A stretch of 64,000 nt of DNA from Rhizobium sp. S152. Its GTDB lineage: Bacteria > Pseudomonadota > Alphaproteobacteria > Rhizobiales > Rhizobiaceae. Location of the stretch: assembly GCF_030380735.1 (NCBI RefSeq), contig NZ_JAUDRZ010000030.1, positions 667,548 through 731,547 of the forward strand. Reading direction: 5' to 3'. Within the stretch, counting starts at the first letter, position 1. Every line of letters starts with the position of its first letter. Below are positions 18,976 through 27,238 of the stretch, piece after piece. The translations under genes and the position numbers were made by a program. The notes below the pieces were generated by a model. It was given only the letters and a program-made list of their open reading frames with translations. It did no database searches and was not told the DNA's origin.

Positions 18976-19131
18976 TCATCGCGACGCGCCGTCTGCGCGC
19001 ACCGACCTTTCCCGTTTGATTATCTCATTCGCTTCTTCGATGGCGACGCGAATAAGGTATTCCAGCACGTCATGTTTCAACAGAGCGGCCCGTTCACGCA
19101 CCGCCACGAGATCGTCGACAACTTGTTTCAT
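18976..19131 (-). CDS. Small helical hypothetical protein
   Basis: A 51-residue helical protein (KQVVDDLVAVRERAALLKHD then EYLIRVAIEEANEIIKRERS). The ATG at 19131 is preferred over the in-frame 19227 because GGGAGCGGGG lies just upstream. It sits between the virion-like block and the Rex-like pair on the same strand. No family recognised; a short coding call, so confidence is moderate. Confidence 0.5.
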   Translation of the reverse strand: MKQVVDDLVAVRERAALLKHDVLEYLIRVAIEEANEIIKRERSVRADGASR

Positions 19132-19230
19132 TTCCCCGCTCCCATCGCCGGGAGGAGAGTTTAGCACTCTCCCGCGGCTGCAGAAACTGAGGCTTTTGAG
19201 GGGAAGTCGGAAATAATCGCGCGCCAATCT

Positions 19231-19860
19231 TCAAGGTTTTATCTGAACCGCACCCTTCGTACCAAATAGGCCTGTGCCGTAGCGACCAATCTGTGAGTTC
19301 CCAACGCCACTGCCGGCGTAAGCGTTGGCCTTCTCCAGTGCCGCCTGCGTACCGAGACCAGCGGTGAATTGAGTGAAGAGATCAGCAAGTGGACTGTAAG
19401 CCGCCGGTTGCGACAACGCCGATGCGCGGGTCAGGGCCGAGCTCGCGGCGCCCTCCGCGTCGCCCGTGGCGTTCAGCGTCGAAATAAGATTGGACCGGGC
19501 GTCCTCGACGTTGTTCTGCGCCTGCGTCTTGTAGGAAAGCGCCTGGTCGGCGATCTGCTGCTTGTTCAGATCGTAGGTCTTCTGAAGATCCGCTTCTTTT
19601 TCGGCACGGGCCGAGCTATCGAGCAGCCCGGCACGGGTCAGCGCGAACGTCAGCTCTTTCGACGCGTTGCCGAACTGGTCCTCCAGCTGCGGCGAGGCGT
19701 AATCGAGGAAATTCTGCTGCTGCTTGTCGAAATAATCGGGAGTGAATTGTCCGTCGAAGATCGAATTGACTTTGGTCGTTCCCGACCGGATCTTCGCCTG
19801 ACGGGCCGCTTCGTCGGCCCTTGCCTGCGCAGCTTCGTTGCTGCCACCCTTTTTGCCCAT
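19231..19860 (-). CDS. Phage virion/ejection-like protein (last gene of block)
   Basis: A 209-residue protein opening MGKKGGSNEAAQARADEAAR and continuing with IFDGQFTPDYFDKQQQNFLD, then long Ala/Gln/Asp-rich helices and a Gly/Ser-rich tail ending FGTKGAVQIKP. This layout (short basic start, alanine-rich helix, glycine tail) is typical of small internal-virion or tail-tube-associated proteins next to ejection proteins in podovirus-type prophages. Exact role unknown. It follows a 150-residue gene by 10 bp on the same strand, and its ATG has a GGAGCATCACC site. Confidence 0.65.
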   Translation of the reverse strand: MGKKGGSNEAAQARADEAARQAKIRSGTTKVNSIFDGQFTPDYFDKQQQNFLDYASPQLEDQFGNASKELTFALTRAGLLDSSARAEKEADLQKTYDLNKQQIADQALSYKTQAQNNVEDARSNLISTLNATGDAEGAASSALTRASALSQPAAYSPLADLFTQFTAGLGTQAALEKANAYAGSGVGNSQIGRYGTGLFGTKGAVQIKP

Positions 19861-19870
19861 GGTGATGCTC

Positions 19871-20323
19871 CTAATTCAACGCAATTGCGTGCGGCAATGA
19901 CTTCACGCGGGTGAGGTCCGGCAGGAAAGGCGCGCCGACGATACCCGAAAGCTGTTCGACCAACACCAAACGCGTGAGCTCGAGCTTCAAGAGACCGGAG
20001 TAGATCAGCCATTCCCTGCGGGACGTCGCGCTACCGCCTCCCAAAAGGTTCGCCGCCGCGCCCATCGCGAACCGCACCTCGCTGCGATCGACTTTCCCAT
20101 CGACGGCAATTGAAAGAGGTTCTGCGCATTCCTCAACAAGCGGCTTCAGTGATGCCGCTTGATTGGGAAATTCCGCGACAAGGTCTATGGATATCGCGAG
20201 ATCACCGATTGCGGTCAGCGCCCAATTTACGAAGGTGATTGGATCTTGCCCGGCAGCTGCTCGCAACAAGAAGTCTTCGGCCATCGCCAGTCGCTGTATA
20301 ATTTCCATGTGGTCGTTCGCCAT
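19871..20323 (-). CDS. Hypothetical protein of the virion block
   Basis: A 150-residue, mostly helical protein (MANDHMEIIQRLAMAEDFLL ... FVNWALTAIGDLAISIDLVAEF ... LLGGGSATSRREWLIYSGLL). No domain recognised. It lies 2 bp from the large 718-residue gene upstream and 10 bp from the next, so it belongs to the same transcript. Its size and helix content resemble two other small proteins of the block (24080-24553 and 24540-25052), but no clear sequence repeat was seen. Confidence 0.6.
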   Translation of the reverse strand: MANDHMEIIQRLAMAEDFLLRAAAGQDPITFVNWALTAIGDLAISIDLVAEFPNQAASLKPLVEECAEPLSIAVDGKVDRSEVRFAMGAAANLLGGGSATSRREWLIYSGLLKLELTRLVLVEQLSGIVGAPFLPDLTRVKSLPHAIALN

Positions 20324-20325
20324 AA

Positions 20326-22482
20326 TTACTGCCCCTCTATCGTCGACTGAACGGCGGCTCGACCCGCGGCGGCAGGCAAGCGGTTTGGTGCCCCGCGTGC
20401 CGCCGCCTCACGGATCAACTGGACGGATCGCGGATCGGTGAACAGGTTCGCCAAGGTCACAACGTTCCGCCCCAACGCCGCCCGCTTCAGCGCATCGCCG
20501 GCGTTGGTGACGAAGCTGGCGCCCAAGGAGCCGATAGCGTTGGCTGCACGCTGCGACAAAGAGCCCTGTGCAAGATCGGCATTGGCCGCCCGGTTGAATT
20601 CTGTCGCGCTACCGATCGGCTTCCGGCGGCCGGTTGCCTGGAGCACGTCGAGCAGTTCGGGCATGGCTTCGCCCGCAGCCTGATCAGGCAGCCCGCGGAA
20701 AATCGCAGCGAGCAGTTCGTCACGCGGCTGGTTGCCGGCGACGTCCTTCCGGAACTTGGCGCCCGCGAACTCTCGGCTTCCTTCCTGTGTCTCCGTCGAA
20801 GCGCGGGCGAAGCGATCGGCCAGCGTCTGCCGAACAAGGCCCGTCGTCGTATCCGGATCTTGAGCGACAAGGCGGCGCACCGCGTCGAGCGTTTCGTCGC
20901 CCGAACCCGTCATCGGGTTATGCGGCATCAGGGCGTCGCCGGCCGAACCAGTCGTATTGGCCGCAGCAACGCGGCCGAGCGGGCCTTCGGCAATCGGCTG
21001 GACTGTTTCGCGGGTGATATCGGCATATTGCTGCTTGCCCGCCGCGAAGTTGTCGCTGGCGTTCGTCATAGCATCGTCGATCTGTTGAAGGATCGATGTA
21101 ACCGCGGCGTTCTGCTCCTTGGTGATCGCGTCCTGCCCAATCTGCGGCAGATCCATGCGATCTCGGAAGAATTTGCGCACGCGATCTAGATTACCGATAT
21201 CCGTGATCGCACGTTCGGGAACAGCGGGAACCGCCGGCGTCATCGTGTAGCGGGTGACCTGACCGTCAGGACCGGTCACAGGCGAGCGCGTTGCAGGCTG
21301 GCCGGGCTGTGCCTGCTCGGCAATGAGATGGCGGCGAAGTTCGCCGAGCGGGCGCGCCATGATGCCCGTCGTATCGCTCGCGATAGCGCTATCGATGCTC
21401 GCGAGGATATTTTGCACCGCATCTTCAGGCACCGTTTCGGCGTTCGCTGCGGTGTAGGCAGGCCGGACGGCCGCCGTGCGCGCCTGCTCGACATCCCGAA
21501 TGGCATTGGTCGCGGCTTCAGATGCGCGAGGACCGAGCACCGACGGGTTTGGCGATTGCGGCGCGATCATATCTAACACGTTCCCGACCGCGCTATCGAC
21601 TTGCGCCGGGCGATCTCGGAAGAATGGTCCCATCGCCGAACGGCCGTCAACGGAGCCTTCAACGACGCGCTGGAGCGTGGGGAGCGAAGTGGAGCCGCCT
21701 TGCGCCTGGTCGATCGCTTCCGCGCCTGTAAGTCGGACGCCAGTGCCATTGTCTTGCAAACGAGCGGCACGATCCCAATCGATCGCATCCGGATCGCCCA
21801 AGGCCCGGACGAGAGCGCTTTCCGGCGCACTCGCCGCGCTTGCCGCCGCAGCACCGACATTCCCGACGAGAGCCCCGGCGACGCGGGCGTACGGCTCGAG
21901 TGAAGTACCTTCGGTGAACTGACCAGCGGCTTCGGATGCGACGCCCGGCGCTATAGCATTGCGCGCGAGGTCGCCGGCGTAGCTTGCAGCCCGTCGGCCG
22001 ACACCTTCAGCCAGACGCGTTGAACGCGAGGGGCCGCCGCCGGGGACCGCAAATTCGGCAACGGTTTCGGCGAATTTGCCTGGCATCGTCCGCGGTTCGT
22101 ACAGATGGTCATCCATGAACCCACGCGCCTCGTCCTGCGCGTCAAAGATGGCTCGATTGACCTTTCCGCCTATCGAGCTCGCGCGGAACTCACGACTGCG
22201 CGCCTCGTCCTCTGCTGTCCGCGCGGGGAGGCCGAATATCGCACGCACCAGGTGGTCGGCACCGTTAGCGAGATAGTCGCCGGCCGCTTCGCCCAAGCGA
22301 TTGACCGTAACGGGCAGCATCACCGTCTCCGCGGCGCCGCGCGCAATGCCGGCGGGCACGCTAGACGCGATATCGCGCGCGATGCTCGGCTGTGCCGGCT
22401 TCGGCCGAGCGTCGGTGATCAGATCATCGAACGTCAGGGAAGAAACCGAAGGGACGAGGTCATCAAAAATGCCAGCCATCAA
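20326..22482 (-). CDS. Large phage internal-virion/ejection-like protein
   Basis: A 718-residue protein starting with two FDDL motifs (GIFDDLVPS, TFDDLITDA), a signature common at the N-terminus of large podovirus ejection proteins. The chain is alanine-rich with alternating amphipathic helices (VPAGIARGAAETVMLP, FAETVAEFAVPGGGPSRSTR, a long coiled region around 330-480) and no enzymatic motif. Length and position next to the 529-residue partner fit the internal virion proteins that cross the cell envelope with the DNA. It overlaps the upstream gene by 4 bp. Function is inferred. Confidence 0.65.
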   Translation of the reverse strand: MMAGIFDDLVPSVSSLTFDDLITDARPKPAQPSIARDIASSVPAGIARGAAETVMLPVTVNRLGEAAGDYLANGADHLVRAIFGLPARTAEDEARSREFRASSIGGKVNRAIFDAQDEARGFMDDHLYEPRTMPGKFAETVAEFAVPGGGPSRSTRLAEGVGRRAASYAGDLARNAIAPGVASEAAGQFTEGTSLEPYARVAGALVGNVGAAAASAASAPESALVRALGDPDAIDWDRAARLQDNGTGVRLTGAEAIDQAQGGSTSLPTLQRVVEGSVDGRSAMGPFFRDRPAQVDSAVGNVLDMIAPQSPNPSVLGPRASEAATNAIRDVEQARTAAVRPAYTAANAETVPEDAVQNILASIDSAIASDTTGIMARPLGELRRHLIAEQAQPGQPATRSPVTGPDGQVTRYTMTPAVPAVPERAITDIGNLDRVRKFFRDRMDLPQIGQDAITKEQNAAVTSILQQIDDAMTNASDNFAAGKQQYADITRETVQPIAEGPLGRVAAANTTGSAGDALMPHNPMTGSGDETLDAVRRLVAQDPDTTTGLVRQTLADRFARASTETQEGSREFAGAKFRKDVAGNQPRDELLAAIFRGLPDQAAGEAMPELLDVLQATGRRKPIGSATEFNRAANADLAQGSLSQRAANAIGSLGASFVTNAGDALKRAALGRNVVTLANLFTDPRSVQLIREAAARGAPNRLPAAAGRAAVQSTIEGQ

Positions 22483-24068
22483 AGGCCCTCCGAATTGATG
22501 CCGTGCTGGCGAAGTCGCTCGATTACTTTGTCGCGCGGGGCGCCTTTGGCAATCGCCGCGCGGGCGGCCGTCAACGGATCTTCAGACGCCGCTGTTGTCG
22601 TCACGGCTGCCGCGGCGGTTTGCTGCGCAGTCTGCATTCGGGCCAACATTTCGGGAGGGACAGGGACACCGTTGGCCTGCATGATCCGCGTGATCTGATC
22701 GGCTGCGCCAGCCGACGAGCCCGCCAGGGCCGTCAACGCGGTGTCCCGCGCGACCTTCTTGTTCTGCAGTGTTTCCGGGTCATCGCCGGGCAGGGGGATG
22801 AAGACGCGGGCGTAGTTCTGAAATTCTTCTCGACCGAATGCCGCGCCCGTATCGGGGCGCAGCACTGATAGCATGAAGTTCATTGCGGAATTATAGAACT
22901 GTCGGCCCTCAGGAGAGACGAGATTATTGCTTAGCGAGAGGGGCAATACATCTCCCGTTCGCCCGAGCATCAGTTCAAAGTCGCGCGCCGCGGGCACATA
23001 GCCTTTTTTGCCTTGCAGGTCGTCGAGGTTCGCCGCCGCTGATGCGGCGCGGTTGTAGAACATCCCGTTCTTGGTAGTGAATTCCGTCGGCTTCATGCCA
23101 AGCTGCTCATTGGTGCCTGTCGGCTTGGCCTTATCGAACACCTGGACATCGGCGGGCAGGGGCTGACCGTCTGCCGTGACATAAGTGCTCTCGCTCGGCT
23201 TGCGGAATACCTGGACGCTCTTGTTCCCGACCACGGCCGTCCCTTCGATCAAGGACTTATCCGCCGACGGGTTGTAGGGTTCGGCGCCCGAGCGGATGGC
23301 TGCGCCGGGCGACATGTACTGTGGCTTACCGTCGGCGCCGATAGCCTGAACGGGTGCCTTGTCTCCAAGGATTGTGTTCAACAGCATCTCGTCCGTGAGT
23401 GCCCCAGACTGATGCAGCCGCTCTCCTTGCGCTGCCTTCCATTCGGTTTCGCCCAAGGGTTTAGTCTTGCCGTAAACGGTGCGTCCATCAGGAGCGACAA
23501 TCGTTTCGTCGGGTTGCGCGCTGAGCACGCCCGTCTGCGTTGCGGGCAGGCCGTACATGTCCGCGATCGCCGGTGGAACGAAACGCGTCGATCCGTCCGT
23601 CACCGGCGCCAGCAGCGAAACTGTAACATCTTTCGTCGCATTCGCCGTGTTGTTGGCCCGTGACGTGTCGGCGACGAGATCCTGCCCACGTCGGAGCGTC
23701 GTATCGTTGAGCCGCGCGACGTCCATGTCCGTCTGCGCTTTCGTATCTGCCGAGTATTGCGTGCCCGCGAGTTGCTGATCGTAGCCGTAACGCTTGGTTG
23801 CGTCGTCCATGGTCAAGGCTCGGTAGCCCTGACCTGGGCCGAAGAGCTTTGCCAGAACGCCGGCAGCATCCTTTTGCGCATCTGTCGAGTTGGGATCGTT
23901 GAGTACCGAACCGGCGCGCTGGTAGGCGTCCGAGACCATGTTCTTTTCCCGCGCGGTCGCATAGCCGGCCAGGTCGCTCCCGCTTGGCGGCGCGAACAAG
24001 CCCGCCAGAGACTGGAAGGCCTGCCCCAACTCTGGCGAATTGTAAAATCGAGATCCGACGACAGGCAT
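22479..24068 (-). CDS. Phage virion-associated protein of the ejection block
   Basis: A 529-residue protein. The start MPVVGSRFYNSPELGQAFQS at 24068 is preferred to the in-frame 24083. The body contains DYQ/ADT-rich repeats and a conserved-looking phage segment near residue 440: LRPDTGAAFGREEFQNYARV then IPLPGDDPETLQNKKVARDT, a pattern seen in structural proteins of podovirus-type prophages. No transglycosylase active site was found. Its 3' end overlaps the 718-residue gene by 4 bp (ATGA type), so translation is coupled. Confidence 0.65.
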   Translation of the reverse strand: MPVVGSRFYNSPELGQAFQSLAGLFAPPSGSDLAGYATAREKNMVSDAYQRAGSVLNDPNSTDAQKDAAGVLAKLFGPGQGYRALTMDDATKRYGYDQQLAGTQYSADTKAQTDMDVARLNDTTLRRGQDLVADTSRANNTANATKDVTVSLLAPVTDGSTRFVPPAIADMYGLPATQTGVLSAQPDETIVAPDGRTVYGKTKPLGETEWKAAQGERLHQSGALTDEMLLNTILGDKAPVQAIGADGKPQYMSPGAAIRSGAEPYNPSADKSLIEGTAVVGNKSVQVFRKPSESTYVTADGQPLPADVQVFDKAKPTGTNEQLGMKPTEFTTKNGMFYNRAASAAANLDDLQGKKGYVPAARDFELMLGRTGDVLPLSLSNNLVSPEGRQFYNSAMNFMLSVLRPDTGAAFGREEFQNYARVFIPLPGDDPETLQNKKVARDTALTALAGSSAGAADQITRIMQANGVPVPPEMLARMQTAQQTAAAAVTTTAASEDPLTAARAAIAKGAPRDKVIERLRQHGINSEGL

Positions 24069-24079
24069 GGGAGACTTCC

Positions 24080-24553
24080 TCACTGCAAACGATGTTCGGG
24101 GACAATGGCACCCGCTGCACGGTGGACGGCGACTTCGCGAGCGACCGGATCTCCGCGCCGGGCGATTTCCCGTCTGCAGATTGCGGCTGCGAGTTCATGG
24201 CTCAAGGCGGCAGCGTAAAGCACCCGGTCATCGCGAAGCGGATCGCCGGGTGCGCCGGTGATGAGCGCACTAGCGGCTGCCATGGATAGATCGAGACGTT
24301 CGCGCGGAATGTAGCGGGTAGCGACCTCGCCAAGAACGAGGGTTGCCGCGAAAAACAGGTGGAGCAGATCTCCGGCATAAGCCGGATAGTGTTTCGCGAT
24401 CGACGGCGTGTGGCTCACGGCGCGAAGAAGCGTGTCCAAGCCGACCATGGCGTTCTCCATTGGCTTGTCGTGCTCGCAGACGCTAGCAAACGAACGTTTT
24501 GCAGCTTCGAGCAACAATCCGATGTTCACATCCGCTACGTCAGCCATTTGCAA
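24080..24553 (-). CDS. Hypothetical helical protein of the virion block
   Basis: A 157-residue helical protein (VNIGLLLEAAKRSFASVCEH ... AGDLLHLFFAATLVLGEVAT ... DLSMAAASALITGAPGDPL). No family recognised. It overlaps the upstream gene by 14 bp and precedes the 529-residue gene by 11 bp, consistent with one transcript from about 25.05 to 19.23 kb. The C-terminal part is arginine-rich (AAICRREIARRGDPVAREVA). Confidence 0.55.
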   Translation of the reverse strand: MQMADVADVNIGLLLEAAKRSFASVCEHDKPMENAMVGLDTLLRAVSHTPSIAKHYPAYAGDLLHLFFAATLVLGEVATRYIPRERLDLSMAAASALITGAPGDPLRDDRVLYAAALSHELAAAICRREIARRGDPVAREVAVHRAAGAIVPEHRLQ

Positions 24554-25052
24554 AACCTAACTGCTTCAGCTTTCCGACAGCGCTAGCTCTGCGCTCAGCG
24601 GCCCGCGCGGCCAATTCCTCGATGATGCTTATGTTAAAACAGGCATTCTGTAGCCACCGGAGACGGAGCCGCCGCTCGTGGTCGATCTTCACCCTTGCTG
24701 AAGGGTGGGCGTCCTCGTTCCAGCATTCGACCACTGTGCGAAACGCGGCGAGCGAACGTCGCACCTCATTTTGATCTTCCAGCCTGAATATGCGGAGGAC
24801 GGCGAATTCGACGTTCGCGAGAGCCGCAAGGAGGTCACCGCGGCGCTTTGAACAAAGCGGTTCAAGGCCAGTTCTGTCGGCCACGCCGAGCATTACGTCG
24901 AGAGCGCCGGAAACGTGATACGCGGTGTCGCCATCGACAGCCCTGAGCAGTTCGTCGGCAATGTTTCCAGCATGATAGGACATCGAAGTTGAACAGGCCT
25001 CAGAGCCCGATCCGGGGACGTCGTTTGCAGATGCGGTTCCGCTGTCTCTCAT
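24540..25052 (-). CDS. Hypothetical protein, first gene of the virion block
   Basis: A 170-residue protein (NIADELLRAVDGDTAYHVSG ... ALANVEFAVLRIFRLEDQNE ... RASAVGKLKQLGFANG). The frame opens at 25052; an internal ATG at 24983 is possible and neither has a convincing ribosome site. Its 3' end overlaps the next gene by 14 bp. Function unknown. The 370-bp stretch 25053-25422 upstream holds no gene that I accept, only the regulatory repeats described below. Confidence 0.5.
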   Translation of the reverse strand: MRDSGTASANDVPGSGSEACSTSMSYHAGNIADELLRAVDGDTAYHVSGALDVMLGVADRTGLEPLCSKRRGDLLAALANVEFAVLRIFRLEDQNEVRRSLAAFRTVVECWNEDAHPSARVKIDHERRLRLRWLQNACFNISIIEELAARAAERRASAVGKLKQLGFANG

Positions 25053-25342
25053 GCTGTCAAAGCTATGCGGGAGTGCAGCGCGATACTACGGGGGGCAAGC
25101 CGCGAATATTCGCGCCGGGGTGTCCAAAAGTTCCAGCGGGGCGCATTTTTGTGCGAGCAGGGTACGCCGTTTCCGCTCGCGCGTTGGGAGTGGGCCAGGG
25201 GGTGGACCGGCCGGGGTGCGGCAACCGTTGGGGCACGGGCCGATCGGCGGCTCGCGCGATATCCGTACTTTCCTCGACCTCGCCATTCACAGTGTCCGCT
25301 AGGGCATACCAATGCGGTCACCAAGGAGGAGCACAAGAAAGG

Positions 25343-25406
25343 TGTACGCACGGGCTTGACAACCGTCAACGTACATATCATTGTTCGTACATCACCAATA
25401 CGTACA
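25343..25406 (+). promoter_or_regulatory. Promoter with CGTACA repeats
   Basis: A -35-like TTGACA at 25356-25361 is followed by three direct copies of CGTACA at 25370, 25386 and 25401 (15-16 bp apart). A reverse copy GTGTACG lies at 25343-25349. A repressor binding these repeats would cover the -10 region and the start of the following small gene and recombinase gene. No clear -10 at ideal spacing was found. The remainder of 25053-25342 shows nothing recognisable. Confidence 0.45.
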
Positions 25407-25422
25407 CATGAGGTTTACGAAA

Positions 25423-25629
25423 ATGCAGTCTGTGACCCGCGCATCTGAATTCCAGTATTACACCAGCGTATGCGCCGAAATGCGCGACGCTCTTAACCGG
25501 CTCGATCTCCGCACCGCATCGTTGGCCGTCGAGGAGTTGCGAGGCATCCAACAGCATTCCGATTGGCCTGCATTGCGCATGCGTTGCGAAGCTACGCTTA
25601 CCTCGCTCGCCGGCTTTCCCATAAACTGA
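25423..25629 (+). CDS. Small hypothetical protein before the recombinase
   Basis: A 68-residue protein (MQSVTRASEFQYYTSVCAEM, then DALNRLDLRTASLAVEELRG). The ATG at 25423 is favoured because TGAGG lies 9 nt upstream; upstream in-frame starts at 25381 (TTG) and 25408 have none. It ends 7 bp before the serine recombinase, so both are probably expressed from the repeat-rich promoter. No family recognised. Confidence 0.55.
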   Translation: MQSVTRASEFQYYTSVCAEMRDALNRLDLRTASLAVEELRGIQQHSDWPALRMRCEATLTSLAGFPIN

Positions 25630-25636
25630 GGCGATA

Positions 25637-26278
25637 ATGACAAAGACAATCCTTTACGCTCGCGTAAGTACGAACGATCAGACAGCCGCCCACCAGGAAA
25701 CGCAGGCTCGAGCCGCCGGGTTTGAGATCGACGAAATCGTTGTCGACGAGGGCGTATCCGGCGTACAGGTGCCGTTAGCCGAAAGACCGCAAGGCAAGCG
25801 GCTTTTCGACATGCTCCGAAAGGGCGACACGCTCGTCGTGCGGTGGGTCGACCGGCTTGGCCGAAATTATCAAGACGTCACCGACACGATCCGCCATTTC
25901 ATGCGTAAAGGCGTGCTGATCCGCACGGTGATCAACGGCATGACCTTCGACGGTAGCGCGTCCGATCCAATGCAGGCGGCCGTACGCGACGCACTGGTCG
26001 CGTTCATGGCCGCCATGGCGCAAGCTCAAGCCGAAGCGACGAAAGAGGCGCAAAAGGCTGGCATTGAGCACGCCAGAGCGCAGAACAGAACGCGCGTCTA
26101 CAAGGGACGCAAACCCTCTTACACCCGGAAAGAACTTGAAACGGTGATCGCAATGCTGACGGATGGCGCGGGCACGTCGGAGATCGCGAAGGTCACCGGC
26201 CTAACGCGACAGACCGTTCTTCGCATTCGAGCAAATCAGACGGATGCGGACGACGCCTTGAAGGCTTGGGGTTTGTGA
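25637..26278 (+). CDS. Serine recombinase (resolvase/invertase family)
   Basis: A 213-residue small serine recombinase. The catalytic serine is S11 in LYARVSTNDQ, followed by family motifs VDEGVSGVQVPLAERPQGKR and LVVRWVDRLGRNYQDV. A C-terminal helix-turn-helix is visible (about residues 165-200: LTDGAGTSEIAKVTGLTRQT). Size matches Tn3 resolvases and Gin/Pin invertases, not large phage integrases. No invertible segment or res-like cluster was found beside it, so its target is unknown. GAGG lies 6 nt upstream. The 3' end overlaps a convergent gene by 43 bp. Confidence 0.9.
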   Translation: MTKTILYARVSTNDQTAAHQETQARAAGFEIDEIVVDEGVSGVQVPLAERPQGKRLFDMLRKGDTLVVRWVDRLGRNYQDVTDTIRHFMRKGVLIRTVINGMTFDGSASDPMQAAVRDALVAFMAAMAQAQAEATKEAQKAGIEHARAQNRTRVYKGRKPSYTRKELETVIAMLTDGAGTSEIAKVTGLTRQTVLRIRANQTDADDALKAWGL

Positions 26279-26511
26279 TTGTCGGCGGGCTGGAAGCGGG
26301 ATCGACGAAGCGTTTTCACGACCGCGTCGATCCGTGCGGCCTCGGCGCACAGATTGAACCTGACGGCATCGCCGTCGCCAAAGTGTAGATCCCAATCCAG
26401 ACCCGCAGCTAACGCCACCTTGGCGACAATGATCCCTCGCCGGCGCGTGGTTGCCACCGTCAGTGCGAGGAAGCCTCGCGCATCGATTTCCGCAACTTGG
26501 TAAGTGCTCAT
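26236..26511 (-). CDS. Small hypothetical protein convergent with the recombinase
   Basis: A 91-residue protein (MSTYQVAEIDARGFLALTVA ... HFGDGDAVRFNLCAEAARID). No family recognised. Its last 14 codons overlap the recombinase gene on the opposite strand. It is divergent from the HTH gene at 26649; the 137 bp between them holds a palindromic operator, which suggests shared control. Confidence 0.5.
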   Translation of the reverse strand: MSTYQVAEIDARGFLALTVATTRRRGIIVAKVALAAGLDWDLHFGDGDAVRFNLCAEAARIDAVVKTLRRSRFQPADNHKPQAFKASSASV

Positions 26512-26546
26512 TGGCTATCCCCTACGTCTTCCGCCCACGATTGCGA

Positions 26547-26602
26547 TGACAGGCATGTCTGTCAAATGAGGTTATGGCGTTCGAAAACGACCTCGTTGAC
26601 AG
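26547..26602. promoter_or_regulatory. TGACAG palindrome and repeat in divergent promoter
   Basis: A palindrome TGACAG-N6-CTGTCA occupies 26547-26564. A third TGACAG at 26597-26602 forms part of a TTGACA -35-like box at 26596-26601. It lies between the divergent genes at 26511 and 26649. The layout is that of an operator for an element-encoded repressor. Confidence 0.45.
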
Positions 26603-26648
26603 ACACGACGGGGCTAACCAAGCATGAGCTTTTCGTGGGAGAAAACGA

Positions 26649-26915
26649 ATGAAGATGCTGACGGAGCAAGAAGTGGCCGACATTCTTCGCTGCAGTCGAG
26701 GGAAGGTGAAGCGGCTCCGGTTTTCCGGAAAGCTGCCCTATATCCCCGGGCGGCCGCTGCTTATCGACGAGGTCGACTTGCTGGCATATATCGAGGCGAG
26801 CAAACGCGAAGTCCAGGCCAAAGCACAAGCAGCAGACACGAAGCCTACAATCAGCGCGCAGGAGTGGGCGCGCCTGGCGCTTCTGAAACCGAAACGCGCG
26901 CCACGATCGCGATAG
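26649..26915 (+). CDS. Helix-turn-helix excisionase-like DNA-binding protein
   Basis: An 88-residue protein with an AlpA/excisionase-type winged helix at residues 1-55: MLTEQEVADILRCSRGKVKR, LRFSGKLPYIPGRPLLIDEV, DLLAYIEA. A charged C-terminal tail follows. The form fits a small transcription regulator or directionality factor. It is one of three such proteins in the element. Start at 26649 has GGGAG upstream. It ends 5 bp before the convergent 105-residue gene. Confidence 0.75.
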   Translation: MKMLTEQEVADILRCSRGKVKRLRFSGKLPYIPGRPLLIDEVDLLAYIEASKREVQAKAQAADTKPTISAQEWARLALLKPKRAPRSR

Positions 26916-26920
26916 GCCGA

Positions 26921-27238
26921 TCAGCCCAAAATTCCCCGATCGTTTTCAACTCGCTCGCCCCTCATAAGAGCGGCCGCTTTCGACCTGGCTTCGGCAAGTT
27001 CTTCCGCGAGCTCCGCGGCTGTCATCTCGTGAGGCTGCTTCTTGTTTTTCGCGTTGTCCGGGTTGAACAGGCCCGCTGCGCGGAAGAGCGTTGAAATCAT
27101 CTGCGCCTGCGCGGACGGCGCTACAGCGGGATTGTCAATCAGCTCGATCGCGCGCTTACAGATGCGCGGCAGCGCGTCGTCTATAAGCTTTCGAACGTCT
27201 TGCGGAATAGGCTGATCCGCTGTCTTTTTCTCACTCAT
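26921..27238 (-). CDS. Hypothetical helical protein, possible packaging-related
   Basis: A 105-residue protein (DVRKLIDDALPRICKRAIEL, APSAQAQMISTLFRAAGLFN, EMTAAELAEELAEARSKAAA). The composition resembles the helical part of phage small terminase or DNA-packaging proteins, but no diagnostic motif is present. Its start overlaps the stop of the 200-residue HGG-motif gene by 4 bp, so the two are translationally coupled. Treat the functional hint as weak. Confidence 0.5.
   Translation of the reverse strand: MSEKKTADQPIPQDVRKLIDDALPRICKRAIELIDNPAVAPSAQAQMISTLFRAAGLFNPDNAKNKKQPHEMTAAELAEELAEARSKAAALMRGERVENDRGILG

Noticed and set aside
25637..26278. Diversity-generating or phase-variation system with the recombinase
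   Set aside because: No reverse transcriptase, no template/variable repeat pair and no inverted crossover sites found near it.
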